Shown here in pieces: positions 42,368 through 50,741 of a stretch of DNA of 64,000 bases. The notes beneath the pieces were generated by a model. That model ran no database searches. It saw only the letters and a list, made by a program, of their open reading frames with translations, and was not told where the DNA came from. The position numbers and the translations under genes are program-made. Position 1 is the first letter of the stretch. Each line of letters opens with the position of its first letter. Source of the stretch: Amnibacterium setariae (GTDB lineage: Bacteria; Actinomycetota; Actinomycetes; Actinomycetales; Microbacteriaceae); NCBI RefSeq assembly GCF_003581425.1, contig NZ_QXTG01000002.1:1116001-1180000 (forward strand). The letters run 5' to 3'.

Positions 42368-42840
42368 GAGGAGGTGTCCGAGTCGGCGAGGCACTTCCTG
42401 CCGTCGCGCTGCGTCGCCGCGGCGATCGGGTCCGAGAGCGTCTCGAGCACCGTGATCGCCTGCACGGCCTTCGGGTCCAGCACGACCTGCGTGCCGGGCT
42501 GGCGGCCGAAGGTGGTGAGCACCTGCCGGTCGGCCCCGGCGATGCGCTCCTCCTCCAGCAGCCAGTCGACGCCGCCGACCGTCTGGCACGGGATGCCGCT
42601 CGCCTCCGCGGTCAGCACCCCGCAGGTGAGCGTGACGGCGGCCGGGTTCCCCCACGCGCCGGTGCCCTGCGCGTCCGTCTCGCGGCGGTCGAGCGTGCCG
42701 ATGCGGTCCGGCAGCCGGACGACGACGCCGGCGCAGCGCGTGCTCGTGGCCTGCGGCGCCGGCGTCAGCGACACCGTCGGCGCACAGCCGGCGAGGAGAA
42801 GGGTCACGGCGACGAGCGGCAGGGCGAGGGCCCGCCTCAT
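42364..42840 (-). CDS. DUF3515 lipoprotein
   Basis: A 158-residue lipoprotein: signal MRRALALPLVAVTLLLAGC with lipobox LAGC (Cys19). The mature part has five Cys residues, with the conserved DUF3515 stretches VVRLPDRIG, AWGNPAAVTLTCGV and VDWLLEE. The family is confined to actinobacteria and is nearly always found between ddl and thiL, as here. Function unknown; an envelope role beside the cell-wall gene ddl is likely. It overlaps both neighbours (ATGA, GTGA). Confidence 0.88.
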   Translation of the reverse strand: MRRALALPLVAVTLLLAGCAPTVSLTPAPQATSTRCAGVVVRLPDRIGTLDRRETDAQGTGAWGNPAAVTLTCGVLTAEASGIPCQTVGGVDWLLEEERIAGADRQVLTTFGRQPGTQVVLDPKAVQAITVLETLSDPIAAATQRDGRKCLADSDTSS

Positions 42841-43919
42841 CGGGCGAGCTCGACCAGCTCCGCGATCAGGTCCGGGTAGGACAGGCCGGACTCCTGCCAG
42901 CACCGCGGGAACATGGAGATCGGCGTGAAGCCGGGCATCGTGTTGATCTCGTTCACCACGAACCCCTCCTCGGTGAGGAAGAGGTCGATCCGCGCGAGCC
43001 CGCGACCGTCGATCGCCTCGAAGGCGCGCTGCGCGGTGCGCTCGAGGTCCATCTGCTCCCCGTCGCCGAGGCGCGCGGGGCAGATCAGGTCCACGCCGGG
43101 AGCGTCGAGGTACTTCGCCTCGAAGTCGTAGAACTCGCGGCCGGTCACGACGATCTCGCCGACGGCGGAGACGCGGGGCTCGCCGCCGGTGCGGCTGCCG
43201 AGCATGCCGATCTCGAGCTCGCGGCCGACGAGGCCGCGCTCGACGAGGACCTTCGAGTCCTCCGCGAACGCGCGGTCGAGCGCGTGGTCGAGCTCCTCCG
43301 GCCCCTCCACCTTGGACACCCCGACGGACGAGCCGGCACGGGCCGGCTTCACGAACACCGGGTAGCCGAGCGCGGCGACGCGACGGCGGAGGAACGCGGT
43401 GTCGCCCGCGCGGTCGGAGGGGTGCAGCGTCACCCACGGCGCGACGGGCACCCCGGCCGCCTGCAGGACGGTCTTGGTGAAGTGCTTGTCCATGCCCATC
43501 GCCGACGCGAGCACGCCGTTGCCGACGTAGGGCAGGCCGATCAGCTCGAAGAGGCCCTGGATCGTGCCGTCCTCGCCCCACGGCCCGTGGAGGATCGGGA
43601 ACGCGACGTCGATGTGGCCGAGCGACTCCTCGGAGCCGTCCGGGCGGCGGACCTTCAGCTCGCGCGTCGTCGTCGACTCGGGCCAGAGCACGCGGGAGCC
43701 GTCGTCGCGCACCTCCGGCAGGTGGTCCGGGTCGAGCGCGAACGCGGACGGGTCGTCCCGCTCGAGCACGAAGGCGCCGTCGCGGGTGATGCCGACCGGC
43801 ACGACCTCGTACCGCTCCCGGTCGATCGCGCCCAGCACGCCGCCCGCGGTCGCGCAGGAGATGCTGTGCTCGCTCGACCGTCCGCCGAAGACGAGCGCGA
43901 TCCGGGTCTTCTCCGCCAC
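42837..43919 (-). CDS. ddl: D-alanine--D-alanine ligase
   Basis: A 360-residue ATP-grasp ligase making the D-Ala-D-Ala end of peptidoglycan precursors. IALVFGGRSSEHSISCATAG opens the protein, LHGPWGEDGTIQGLFELIG is the family segment, PVFVKPARAGSSVGVSK the ATP-binding strand and VNEINTMPGFTPISMFP the metal-binding end. Start GTG 43919. Normally gpsA lies directly upstream in this gene order; here a foreign gene lies between. Confidence 0.95.
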   Translation of the reverse strand: MAEKTRIALVFGGRSSEHSISCATAGGVLGAIDRERYEVVPVGITRDGAFVLERDDPSAFALDPDHLPEVRDDGSRVLWPESTTTRELKVRRPDGSEESLGHIDVAFPILHGPWGEDGTIQGLFELIGLPYVGNGVLASAMGMDKHFTKTVLQAAGVPVAPWVTLHPSDRAGDTAFLRRRVAALGYPVFVKPARAGSSVGVSKVEGPEELDHALDRAFAEDSKVLVERGLVGRELEIGMLGSRTGGEPRVSAVGEIVVTGREFYDFEAKYLDAPGVDLICPARLGDGEQMDLERTAQRAFEAIDGRGLARIDLFLTEEGFVVNEINTMPGFTPISMFPRCWQESGLSYPDLIAELVELAR

Positions 43920-43942
43920 GAGGCGAGGCTATCGACTCCGCC

Positions 43943-44761
43943 TCACAGGCGGTGGGGCCGCGGGCCTGAGGCCGCGGACGACCACCGGGCCAAATGCGGT
44001 CGGAGCGCGGCGGCGAGGCCTGGCAAGCCGGCACGGTTCATGAGTCCGCGCTCGCCCACGATGTCCCAGTGGTCCATGGACTTCCACTGCTCGAGCGCTT
44101 CGCGCTGCGCCTCGGCAAACTCCGGAACCTTCTCTCGAGCCACGAACGCCGGGCCAACCATCTTGGGCTTCCGGCCGAGCCACACGTACCCGATTGGACG
44201 CACCTCCTCCTCCGCGGAGTCCGCGAGCCAGCAGCCGTTCACGTAGCAGATGACCTGACTGCTGTAGCGGTCGCCGGACTCCTCGAGGATGTGCTCACCG
44301 GCGGGACAGTAGTCGAAAGCACTATTGACCATCGCGCCAAACTTCGCTTCGATCCCGACAACGGGGAGCCATTCGGATTGGCCGTTCGCGAGCCGCACAC
44401 CGCGCTGCGCCACGAAGAGGTCGGGCACGATCCTTGTCGAGCGTCCGTCTCGCATCCGAAGTCGCGCCGGGATGTCGTGCGCTCCGACCAGCCGAAGCTC
44501 TCGCGAACTTCCCGTCCCCACCTCAGCTCGCTCGATGAGGTCCGGCTCCGCGCCGGTAAGGCGAAGAAGGTGTACGACGAGAGCACCTTCGAAGACTCCG
44601 TCTGCCGCGCAGAGCAGGTCCGTGTAGGCCCGCTCCCGAAGCGGCAGACCGTGTTCTGCTTTTGTCAACGCAGAGACGAAGGCGTTGATAACGCCACTGC
44701 CGTGATCCTGTTGGAAATGCTTCGGCGACTTCAATTCGGCCAGAGCTCGGTGCAGCGACAT
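43943..44761 (-). CDS. Orphan protein with PD-(D/E)XK nuclease-like motif, probably acquired
   Basis: A 272-residue protein not recognised as a known family. It contains TRIVPDLFVAQRG (about residues 105-117) followed by LPVVGIEAKFGAMV (about 127-140): the spacing of PD and ExK matches the PD-(D/E)XK nuclease core. The C-terminal third includes DWxxxP-like aromatic segments and a basic end. Its GC content is about 60% in the lines counted, against about 75% in the flanking ddl and gpsA genes. It interrupts an otherwise conserved gene order. A role as a stand-alone restriction or defence nuclease is possible; no methyltransferase or partner gene is adjacent. ATG 44761. Confidence 0.6.
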   Translation of the reverse strand: MSLHRALAELKSPKHFQQDHGSGVINAFVSALTKAEHGLPLRERAYTDLLCAADGVFEGALVVHLLRLTGAEPDLIERAEVGTGSSRELRLVGAHDIPARLRMRDGRSTRIVPDLFVAQRGVRLANGQSEWLPVVGIEAKFGAMVNSAFDYCPAGEHILEESGDRYSSQVICYVNGCWLADSAEEEVRPIGYVWLGRKPKMVGPAFVAREKVPEFAEAQREALEQWKSMDHWDIVGERGLMNRAGLPGLAAALRPHLARWSSAASGPRPHRL

Positions 44762-44854
44762 CTATCGAATCAACCAGAACCAGCAACGTCAGACAACAAC
44801 CAGTTCGCGGGACGAAGTCACCAACGGAAACGGAAGAGTCCGAGTTCCTCCCTT

Positions 44855-44954
44855 CGCGGATCCGCAATTCCTTCGCAACACGCCGCGGTTCGGGTCCCTT
44901 ACATTGGCGTGTCGCCCCGGAACTGCGGATCCGCGGAGGAAATGCGGATCCGCG
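44855..44954. repeat. Family 1 palindromic element, copy D (right box duplicated)
   Basis: Left box 44855-44866, right boxes 44924-44935 and 44943-44954, the two right boxes again 19 nt apart as in copy C. The inner hairpin is reduced to ACACGCC/GGCGTGT. It lies 11 nt after the gpsA stop and 93 nt before the acquired gene's ATG. The segment from 44762 to 44854 is AT-richer and holds the promoter region of that gene; no clear -35/-10 pair was found. Confidence 0.9.
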
Positions 44955-44965
44955 AAGAGGGGCGA

Positions 44966-45961
44966 CTACTCGCCGACCGGGAGGGGGTCCGCGGCGACGT
45001 GCGGGGCGATGTCGCGCGGGTCGAGGGTGCCGGCGATGACCTGCGAGACCTGGGTGCAGATCGGCATCTCGACGCCCTTCGCGGCAGCGAGGGCGAGGAC
45101 CGGCTCGAGAGAGGCGAGCCCCTCCGCCACCTGGTCCATCGTGCGGAGCACGTCGTCCTTCGTGTAGCCCTGCCCGAGGAGGCGGCCGGCGCGGTTGTTG
45201 CGGGAGCGCGGCGACTCGCTCGTCGCGATCAGGTCGCCCATGCCCGCGAGGCCCGCGAGGGTGTCCGGCTGCGCGCCGAACGCGCTCGCGAAGGCGCTCA
45301 TCTCCGCGAGGCCGCGGGTCAGGATCGAGGCCTTCGTGTTGTCGCCGTACCCGACGCCGACGACGATGCCGACCGCGAGCGCGATCAGGTTCTTCAGGAC
45401 CCCGCCGAACTCCGTACCGATCACATCGGTGTTGACGAAGGTGCCGAAGTAGCGGTTCGCGCAGACCGCGGCGACCCGCATCGCGGTGTCGAGGCTGGAG
45501 GCCGCCACGACCGCGGCGGTCGGCTCCTCGCGGGCGATCTCGAGCGCGAGGTTCGGGCCGGAGACGACCGCGATCCGATCGTCGTCGAGGCCGAGCCCCT
45601 CCCGGATCACCTCGCTCATCCGCAGCCCGGTGCCCTCCTCGACGCCCTTCATCAGGCTGACGACGACCGCGCCGGGCGCGAGCGCGGGGCCGACGTCGCG
45701 GAGCAGGCCGCGGAGGGACTGGCTCGGCACGGAGAGGAAGACGATCTCGGCGCCGCGGAGGGCGCGGCGGAGGTCGCTCGTCGCCTCGATCTCGTCCGGC
45801 AGCGCGATGCCGGGCAGGTAGTCGTCGTTGCGGCGGCGGTGCTCGATCGCCCGTGCGACCGCGTCGCGCCGGGCCCACAGCTCCACATCGTTGCCGGCGT
45901 CGGCGAGCACCTTCGCGAAGACGGTGCCCCAGCTGCCCGCACCGAGGACCGCGACCCTCAT
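44966..45961 (-). CDS. gpsA: Glycerol-3-phosphate dehydrogenase [NAD(P)+]
   Basis: A 331-residue enzyme that makes sn-glycerol 3-phosphate for phospholipids. VAVLGAGSWGTVFAKVLAD is the NAD-binding Rossmann start; VFLSVPSQSLRGLL, VSLMKGVEEGTGLRMSEVI (catalytic Lys region), SGPNLALEIAREEPTAAVVA and GDNTKASILTRGLAEM are conserved. It follows plsC, which uses the product, so the two form a phospholipid pair. Confidence 0.95.
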   Translation of the reverse strand: MRVAVLGAGSWGTVFAKVLADAGNDVELWARRDAVARAIEHRRRNDDYLPGIALPDEIEATSDLRRALRGAEIVFLSVPSQSLRGLLRDVGPALAPGAVVVSLMKGVEEGTGLRMSEVIREGLGLDDDRIAVVSGPNLALEIAREEPTAAVVAASSLDTAMRVAAVCANRYFGTFVNTDVIGTEFGGVLKNLIALAVGIVVGVGYGDNTKASILTRGLAEMSAFASAFGAQPDTLAGLAGMGDLIATSESPRSRNNRAGRLLGQGYTKDDVLRTMDQVAEGLASLEPVLALAAAKGVEMPICTQVSQVIAGTLDPRDIAPHVAADPLPVGE

Positions 45962-46103
45962 CGGGCCGCCCAGGTGCGGGGTGGTCTCGAGGCTCGCTCG
46001 GGCGCGGTTCCTGAGGCTCTCGAAGGGCGCGCCTCGACCAGCGGAGCCAGCGGCAGGGACGGGAGGAGGGCCGACGGGCGGGCGAGCAGCGGGGCACCGG
46101 ACA
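45962..46103 (-). other. Gap between plsC and gpsA with a degenerate repeat and a possible 48-codon frame
   Basis: The 142-nt gap holds an imperfect inverted repeat (GGTCTCGAGGC near 45983 and GCGCCTCGACC near 46044). A frame of 48 codons starts at ATG 46104 overlapping the plsC stop as TGATG and ends over the gpsA ATG, but its composition (Arg/Pro/Ser/Ala) does not look like a folded protein. It may be a translated spacer that couples plsC to gpsA. Confidence 0.35.
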
Positions 46104-46895
46104 TCAGAAGGTGCCCGTCTCCGTCTGGCCGTGCTTGACCGGGTCCCAGCGCTCGGTCGGCGCGGTCTCGCCGCGGAGCTCCTCGAGCAGCCCGGTGATC
46201 GCCGTCATGATGCGGTCGGTCGCGGCGTTGAGTGCAGCGCGGTCGGCGACGCGGCCGAGGTCGGAGAGGTCGACCGGGTCGCCGAACACCACCTCGATGT
46301 GCGCGCGGGGCCGCACCCGCAGCTTCGTGGTGTTGACCGGCATGAGCCCCTGCGAGCCCCAGTGGGCGGCGGGGATCACCGGCAGCCCGAGCTGGAGGGC
46401 GAGCCGCGCGGCGCCGGTCTTGCCGCGCATCGGCCACAGGTCCGGGTCGCGGGTCAGCGAGCCCTCGGGGTAGACGATGACGCCCTGCCCCTCGGCGATG
46501 ATCCGCTTCGCGGCCGCGAGCGGGATCGCGCCGCGGGCGGCACCGCCCCGCTCCACCGGGATCTGCCCGACGGCCCGGAACGCGGCGCCGACCACGGGGA
46601 TCGTGAACAGCGACGCCTTCGCGAGGAAGCGGGGCGCGCGACCGAGCCGCCAGACCGCGACCGCGACCACGACGGGGTCGATGTTCGAGACGTGGTTCGG
46701 CGCGAGGATGAACGGCCCGGTCGCGGGCAGCTTCTCCCGGTTCCGCACGCGGATCGTCGTGACGGCGCGCATGAACGGCACGATCGGCGCGGCGAGCAGC
46801 CACCACGCCGACGGCCGTCGCTTCTCCGCGTACGGCTTCGCCGGCCTCGTCCGGACATCCGCGAGGGCGGGCTCGCCCGCCTCCCGTTCGACCAT
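46104..46895 (-). CDS. plsC: 1-acylglycerol-3-phosphate acyltransferase
   Basis: A 263-residue PlsC-type acyltransferase. Motif I is NHVSNIDPVVVA (usually NHxxxxD, about residues 67-78), motif II RFLAKASLFTIPVVG, motif III VYPEGSLTRDPDL (about residue 141) and motif IV LPVIPAAHW. An N-terminal hydrophobic stretch (WWLLAAPIVPFM) anchors it to the membrane. It acylates lysophosphatidic acid and lies between murA and gpsA in the standard order. Confidence 0.92.
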   Translation of the reverse strand: MVEREAGEPALADVRTRPAKPYAEKRRPSAWWLLAAPIVPFMRAVTTIRVRNREKLPATGPFILAPNHVSNIDPVVVAVAVWRLGRAPRFLAKASLFTIPVVGAAFRAVGQIPVERGGAARGAIPLAAAKRIIAEGQGVIVYPEGSLTRDPDLWPMRGKTGAARLALQLGLPVIPAAHWGSQGLMPVNTTKLRVRPRAHIEVVFGDPVDLSDLGRVADRAALNAATDRIMTAITGLLEELRGETAPTERWDPVKHGQTETGTF

Positions 46896-46905
46896 CGCAG
46901 CGGCC

Positions 46906-48312
46906 TCAGCCGTCGACGCTGAAGCGCGCCCCCAGGGCCTTCAGCTTCTCGCCGAAGTTCTCGTACCCGCGGCTGATGATCCCGACGTTGCGCACGGTGC
47001 TCGTGCCCTCCGCGGTCAGCGCCGCGATCAGGTGCGAGAAGCCGCCGCGCAGGTCCGGCACCTCGATGTCCGCGCCGTGCAGCGGCGTCGGGCCGGTGAT
47101 GACGGCGGCCTGCTCGAGCTCGCGGCGCGGGACGCGACGGTTCGGCGCCGCGAAGCCGCGCGGGTGCACGCGGATGTCCGCGCCCATCTTCTGCAGCGCG
47201 TCGGTGAAGCCGAAGCGGTTCTCGTAGACCGTCTCGTGCACGGTGGAGACGCCGTCGGCCTGCGTCAGCGCGACGATCAGCGGCTGCTGCCAGTCGGTCA
47301 TGAAGCCGGGGTGCACGTCGGTCTCGATGACGACGGGCTTCAGCGCGCCGCCCGGGTGCCAGAAGCGGATGCCGTCCTCGAGCACGTCGAACGCGCCGCC
47401 GACCTTCCTGAACACGTTCAGGAAGGTCATCATGTGCTCCTGCACCGCGCCCTTGACGAACACGTCGCCCTTGGTCGCGAGCGCCGCGGACGCCCAGGAG
47501 GCGGCCTCGTTGCGGTCGAAGATCGCCCGGTGCGCGTAGCCCTTGAGCTCGCTCACGCCCTCGATCAGGATGACGCGGTTCGGCTCGACCGAGATGATCG
47601 CGCCCATCTTCTGCAGGATCGCGATCAGGTCCATGATCTCGGGCTCGATCGCGGCGTTCCGCAGCTCCGTCGTGCCGCGAGCGCGCACCGCGGTGAGCAG
47701 CACCTGCTCGGTGGCGCCGACGCTCGGGTACGGCAGGTGGATGTGCGCGCCGTGCAGGCCGTTCGGGGCCGACAGCCGGATGCCGGCCGGCAGCTTGTCG
47801 ACGATCGCGCCGAACTTGCGCAGCGCGTCGAGGTGGAAGTCGATCGGGCGGTCGCCGATCCGGCAGCCGCCGAGGTCGGGGATGAAGGCCTCGCCGAGCT
47901 GGTGCAGCAGCGGTCCGCAGAACAGGATCGGGATGCGGCTGGAGCCGGCGTGCGCGTCGATCTCCTTGACGTGCGCGCGGCGGACGTTGCGGGTGTCGAG
48001 CAGCAGCTCGCCGGGCTGCACGCCCTGCGTCACGGAGACGCCGTGGATCTCGAGCAGGCCGCGGACGACGCGGACGTCGCTGAGGTCCGGCACGTCGCGC
48101 AGCACGCTGATGTCCTCGGACAGCAGCGACGCGACCATCGCCTTCGTGACGAGGTTCTTCGCCCCGCGCACGTCGACCGTGCCGCGGAGCGGCTTGCCGC
48201 CCTCGATCGTCAGCCGGTCGAAGGTCAGGCCGACGCTGGCGCCCGCGCGGGCGGCGTCGGAGGTGACCGCGATCTGAGCGGTGTTGGGCGCGGGGCTGAA
48301 GGCAGTACTCAA
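46906..48312 (-). CDS. murA: UDP-N-acetylglucosamine 1-carboxyvinyltransferase
   Basis: A 468-residue MurA, the first committed enzyme of peptidoglycan synthesis, transferring enolpyruvate to UDP-GlcNAc. The active-site Cys is in [14 protein letters not shown] (about residue 145; Cys115 in E. coli); [12 protein letters not shown] gives the UDP-GlcNAc contact. Start TTG 48312 overlaps the leuD stop (TTGA), giving a non-conserved N-terminal extension of about 28 residues before [16 protein letters not shown]. Translation is therefore coupled to leuD. Confidence 0.95.
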   Translation of the reverse strand: MSTAFSPAPNTAQIAVTSDAARAGASVGLTFDRLTIEGGKPLRGTVDVRGAKNLVTKAMVASLLSEDISVLRDVPDLSDVRVVRGLLEIHGVSVTQGVQPGELLLDTRNVRRAHVKEIDAHAGSSRIPILFCGPLLHQLGEAFIPDLGGCRIGDRPIDFHLDALRKFGAIVDKLPAGIRLSAPNGLHGAHIHLPYPSVGATEQVLLTAVRARGTTELRNAAIEPEIMDLIAILQKMGAIISVEPNRVILIEGVSELKGYAHRAIFDRNEAASWASAALATKGDVFVKGAVQEHMMTFLNVFRKVGGAFDVLEDGIRFWHPGGALKPVVIETDVHPGFMTDWQQPLIVALTQADGVSTVHETVYENRFGFTDALQKMGADIRVHPRGFAAPNRRVPRRELEQAAVITGPTPLHGADIEVPDLRGGFSHLIAALTAEGTSTVRNVGIISRGYENFGEKLKALGARFSVDG

Positions 48313-48911
48313 GATTCCCTAACCGGCAAGGTCCGGGGTCGCCACGCTGCGCGGCCCTGTTCGAACTGGGTGATGAGCGCCTCGTCGCGCAGCGTGAGAC
48401 CGATGTCGTCGAGGCCCTCCAGGAGCCTCCAGCGAGTGTAGGCATCGATCTCGAACGGGTACGTCTCCCCCGAAAGGGTGACGGTGCCCGCCTGGAGGTC
48501 GACGGTAGCCGCCGCCCCCGGGTCCGCTTCGATCGCGGCCCAGCATGTCGCGATCACGTCCTCGGGCAGCACCCCGGTCAGCAGGCCCTGCTTGCCGGAG
48601 TTGCCGCGGAAGATGTCGCCGAACCGCGGCGCGAACACCGCGCGGAAGCCGTAGTCGCGCAGCGCCCAGACGGCGTGCTCGCGGCTCGACCCGGTGCCGA
48701 AGTCCGGCCCGGCGAAGAGCACCGACCCCTGCGCGTACGCCGGGTCGTTCAGCACGAAGGACGGCTCCTGGCGGAGGTTCGCGAACAGGGCGTCGTCGTA
48801 GCCGGTCTTCGTCACCCGCTTCAGGTAGACGGCCGGGATGATCTGGTCGGTGTCGACCGCGGACCGCTTCAGCGGGACGGCGACGCCGGTGTGCGTGGTG
48901 AACGGCTCCAT
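48309..48911 (-). CDS. leuD: 3-isopropylmalate dehydratase small subunit
   Basis: A 200-residue Leu[21 protein letters not shown] at the start, [20 protein letters not shown] (swivel domain) and [16 protein letters not shown] are family motifs. With LeuC it isomerises 2-isopropylmalate in leucine synthesis. ATG 48911 overlaps the leuC stop by one base (TGATG). Its stop overlaps the murA TTG. Confidence 0.96.
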   Translation of the reverse strand: MEPFTTHTGVAVPLKRSAVDTDQIIPAVYLKRVTKTGYDDALFANLRQEPSFVLNDPAYAQGSVLFAGPDFGTGSSREHAVWALRDYGFRAVFAPRFGDIFRGNSGKQGLLTGVLPEDVIATCWAAIEADPGAAATVDLQAGTVTLSGETYPFEIDAYTRWRLLEGLDDIGLTLRDEALITQFEQGRAAWRPRTLPVRES

Positions 48912-50386
48912 CAGGCGAACACCTCCTCGATGACGTCGGAGGGGGCGGAGAGCGTGCCGCGGATCGCGGTCGCGGCGGCGACGAGCGGCGACACGAGGTG
49001 CGTGCGGCCGCCCTTGCCCTGCCGGCCCTCGAAGTTGCGGTTCGAGGTGGAGGCGCAGCGCTCCCCCGGGGCCAGCTGGTCCGGGTTCATGCCGAGGCAC
49101 ATCGAGCAGCCCGCGAAGCGCCACTCGGCGCCGAACTCCTCGAAGACCTTGTCGAGGCCCTCGGCCTCCGCCTCCAGCCGCACGCGGGCCGAGCCCGGCA
49201 CGACCATGACGCGGACGCCGTCGGCCTTCTTCCGCCCCTTGACGATCGACGCGAAGGCGCGCAGGTCCTCAATCCGGCTGTTCGTGCAGGAGCCCATGAA
49301 GACCGCGTCGACCGGGATCTGCTTGAGCGGGGTGCCGGGTGCGAGGTCCATGTACTGCAGCGCCCGCTCGGCGGCGGCCCGCTCCTGCGGGTCGGCGATC
49401 GCGGCCGGGTCCGGCACCTCGCCGGCGAGGGTCGTGCCCTGGCCCGGGTTGGTGCCCCAGGTGACGAACGGCTCGAGCTCGTCGGCGTCGAGGAAGACCT
49501 CCGCGTCGAACACGGCGTCGTCGTCGGACGGCAGGGTCTTCCAATACTCGACCGCGGCGTCCCAGTCGGCGCCCTTCGGCGCGTGGGGCCGGCCCTCGAG
49601 GTAGTCGAAGGTCGTCTGGTCGGGTGCGACCATGCCGGCGCGCGCGCCCGCCTCGATCGACATGTTGCAGATCGTCATCCGGCCCTCCATGGAGAGCGAT
49701 CGGATGGCGGACCCGCGGTATTCCAGGACGTAGCCCTGACCGCCGTTGGCGCCGATCTTCGCGATGACGGCCAGGATGATGTCCTTCGCCGTCACGCCGG
49801 GCCTCAGCGTGCCCTCGACGGTGATCGCCATGGTCTTGAACGGCTTCAGCGGCAGCGTCTGCGTGGCGAGCACGTGCTCGACCTCGCTCGTGCCGATGCC
49901 GAACGCCATCGCGCCGAACGCGCCGTGCGTGGAGGTGTGGGAGTCGCCGCAGACGACCGTGATGCCCGGCATGGTCAGCCCGAGCTGCGGGCCGACGACG
50001 TGCACGATGCCCTGCTCGGCGTCGCCGAGGGAGTGCAGGCGGACGCCGAACTCCTGCGCGTTGCGGCGCAGCGTCTCGATCTGCGTGCGGCTCGTGATGT
50101 CCGCGATCGGCTTGTCGATCTGCAGCGTCGGGGTGTTGTGGTCCTCCGTCGCGATCGTGAGGTCGAGGCGGCGGACCGGGCGGCCCTCGGCCCGGAGGCC
50201 GTCGAAGGCCTGCGGGCTGGTGACCTCGTGCACGAGGTGCAGGTCGATGTAGATGAGGTCGGGGGCGCCGTCCTCACCGCGCTTGACGAGGTGGTCGGCC
50301 CAGACCTTCTCGGCCAGGGTGCGGGCGCCGTCGCGATGCGGGCGCTGAGGTGCGGGAGCGGTCTCGACCGCGTTCGATTCCGTCAT
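48911..50386 (-). CDS. leuC: 3-isopropylmalate dehydratase large subunit
   Basis: A 491-residue LeuC, an aconitase-family [4Fe-4S] enzyme. Cluster ligands: Cys in [14 protein letters not shown] (about residue 374) and the pair in [14 protein letters not shown] (about 435-438). [28 protein letters not shown] and [21 protein letters not shown] are standard. ATG 50386 is set by GGAGG 8 nt upstream. A leader peptide and hairpin precede it (50433-50512). Confidence 0.97.
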   Translation of the reverse strand: MTESNAVETAPAPQRPHRDGARTLAEKVWADHLVKRGEDGAPDLIYIDLHLVHEVTSPQAFDGLRAEGRPVRRLDLTIATEDHNTPTLQIDKPIADITSRTQIETLRRNAQEFGVRLHSLGDAEQGIVHVVGPQLGLTMPGITVVCGDSHTSTHGAFGAMAFGIGTSEVEHVLATQTLPLKPFKTMAITVEGTLRPGVTAKDIILAVIAKIGANGGQGYVLEYRGSAIRSLSMEGRMTICNMSIEAGARAGMVAPDQTTFDYLEGRPHAPKGADWDAAVEYWKTLPSDDDAVFDAEVFLDADELEPFVTWGTNPGQGTTLAGEVPDPAAIADPQERAAAERALQYMDLAPGTPLKQIPVDAVFMGSCTNSRIEDLRAFASIVKGRKKADGVRVMVVPGSARVRLEAEAEGLDKVFEEFGAEWRFAGCSMCLGMNPDQLAPGERCASTSNRNFEGRQGKGGRTHLVSPLVAAATAIRGTLSAPSDVIEEVFA

Positions 50387-50432
50387 GGGGAAGTCCTCCA
50401 GAGAAGAGATGTTCCCGGCAGGTCGAGACCTC

Positions 50433-50469
50433 CGCGACGAGGGAGCCGGTGGGTTCAGACCTCGTCGCG
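50433..50469 (-). promoter_or_regulatory. Attenuator-like hairpin in the leu leader
   Basis: On the transcript the perfect 10-bp arms CGCGACGAGG (50460-50469) and CCTCGTCGCG (50433-50442) are separated by 17 nt. The first arm overlaps the end of the leader peptide, so a ribosome stalled at the Leu codons would change its folding. A further 5-bp stem AGGTC/GACCT follows at about 50419-50430. No T-tract is present; the Leu codon run CTCCTCCTT can also pair with the leuC ribosome site, so control of translation is possible. Confidence 0.6.
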
Positions 50470-50499
50470 GCACGGAAGGAGGAGCGTGCCGCGGAGCAT
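50455..50499 (-). CDS. leuL: Leucine leader peptide of the leuCD operon
   Basis: A 14-residue open frame, [14 protein letters not shown], on the reverse strand with four Leu in the first eight residues, three of them consecutive (CTC CTC CTT). It starts 7 nt after a -10 box (TAACGT) with no ribosome site, so it would be the first codon of a leaderless message, and it ends inside the attenuator-like stem. Regulatory leader peptides of this form control branched-chain synthesis genes in other actinobacteria; the pairing with leuC here is inference from position and sequence. Confidence 0.6.
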   Translation of the reverse strand: MLRGTLLLPCRDEV

Positions 50500-50506
50500 G
50501 GAGTGC

Positions 50507-50512
50507 ACGTTA
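50507..50512 (-). promoter_or_regulatory. Extended -10 box of the leu operon
   Basis: Reverse strand TGGTAACGT: TAACGT at 50507-50512 with the upstream TG of an extended -10. The predicted start lies at or one base before the leader peptide ATG (50499). No convincing -35 box. Confidence 0.5.
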
Positions 50513-50741
50513 CCACCGTGTTACGGCGGAGCGCGGGTGCGGTGCTGCGTCGTGCGCTGCAGCGGATCGTCGACGGGGAGGCGCTCCGCGAGCAGCCGCT
50601 CGAGCAGCGCGAGCCGCCCTTCCTCCTCCCGCCTCTCGGACGATCGGTCGCAGCCGTGGAGCGGATCCCCGTGGCGGAGCCGTGCGCGCACGGCGGCCCT
50701 CGCCCGGGCTGCGGCGCAGCAGGGCGCGGCAGGATGGCGGC

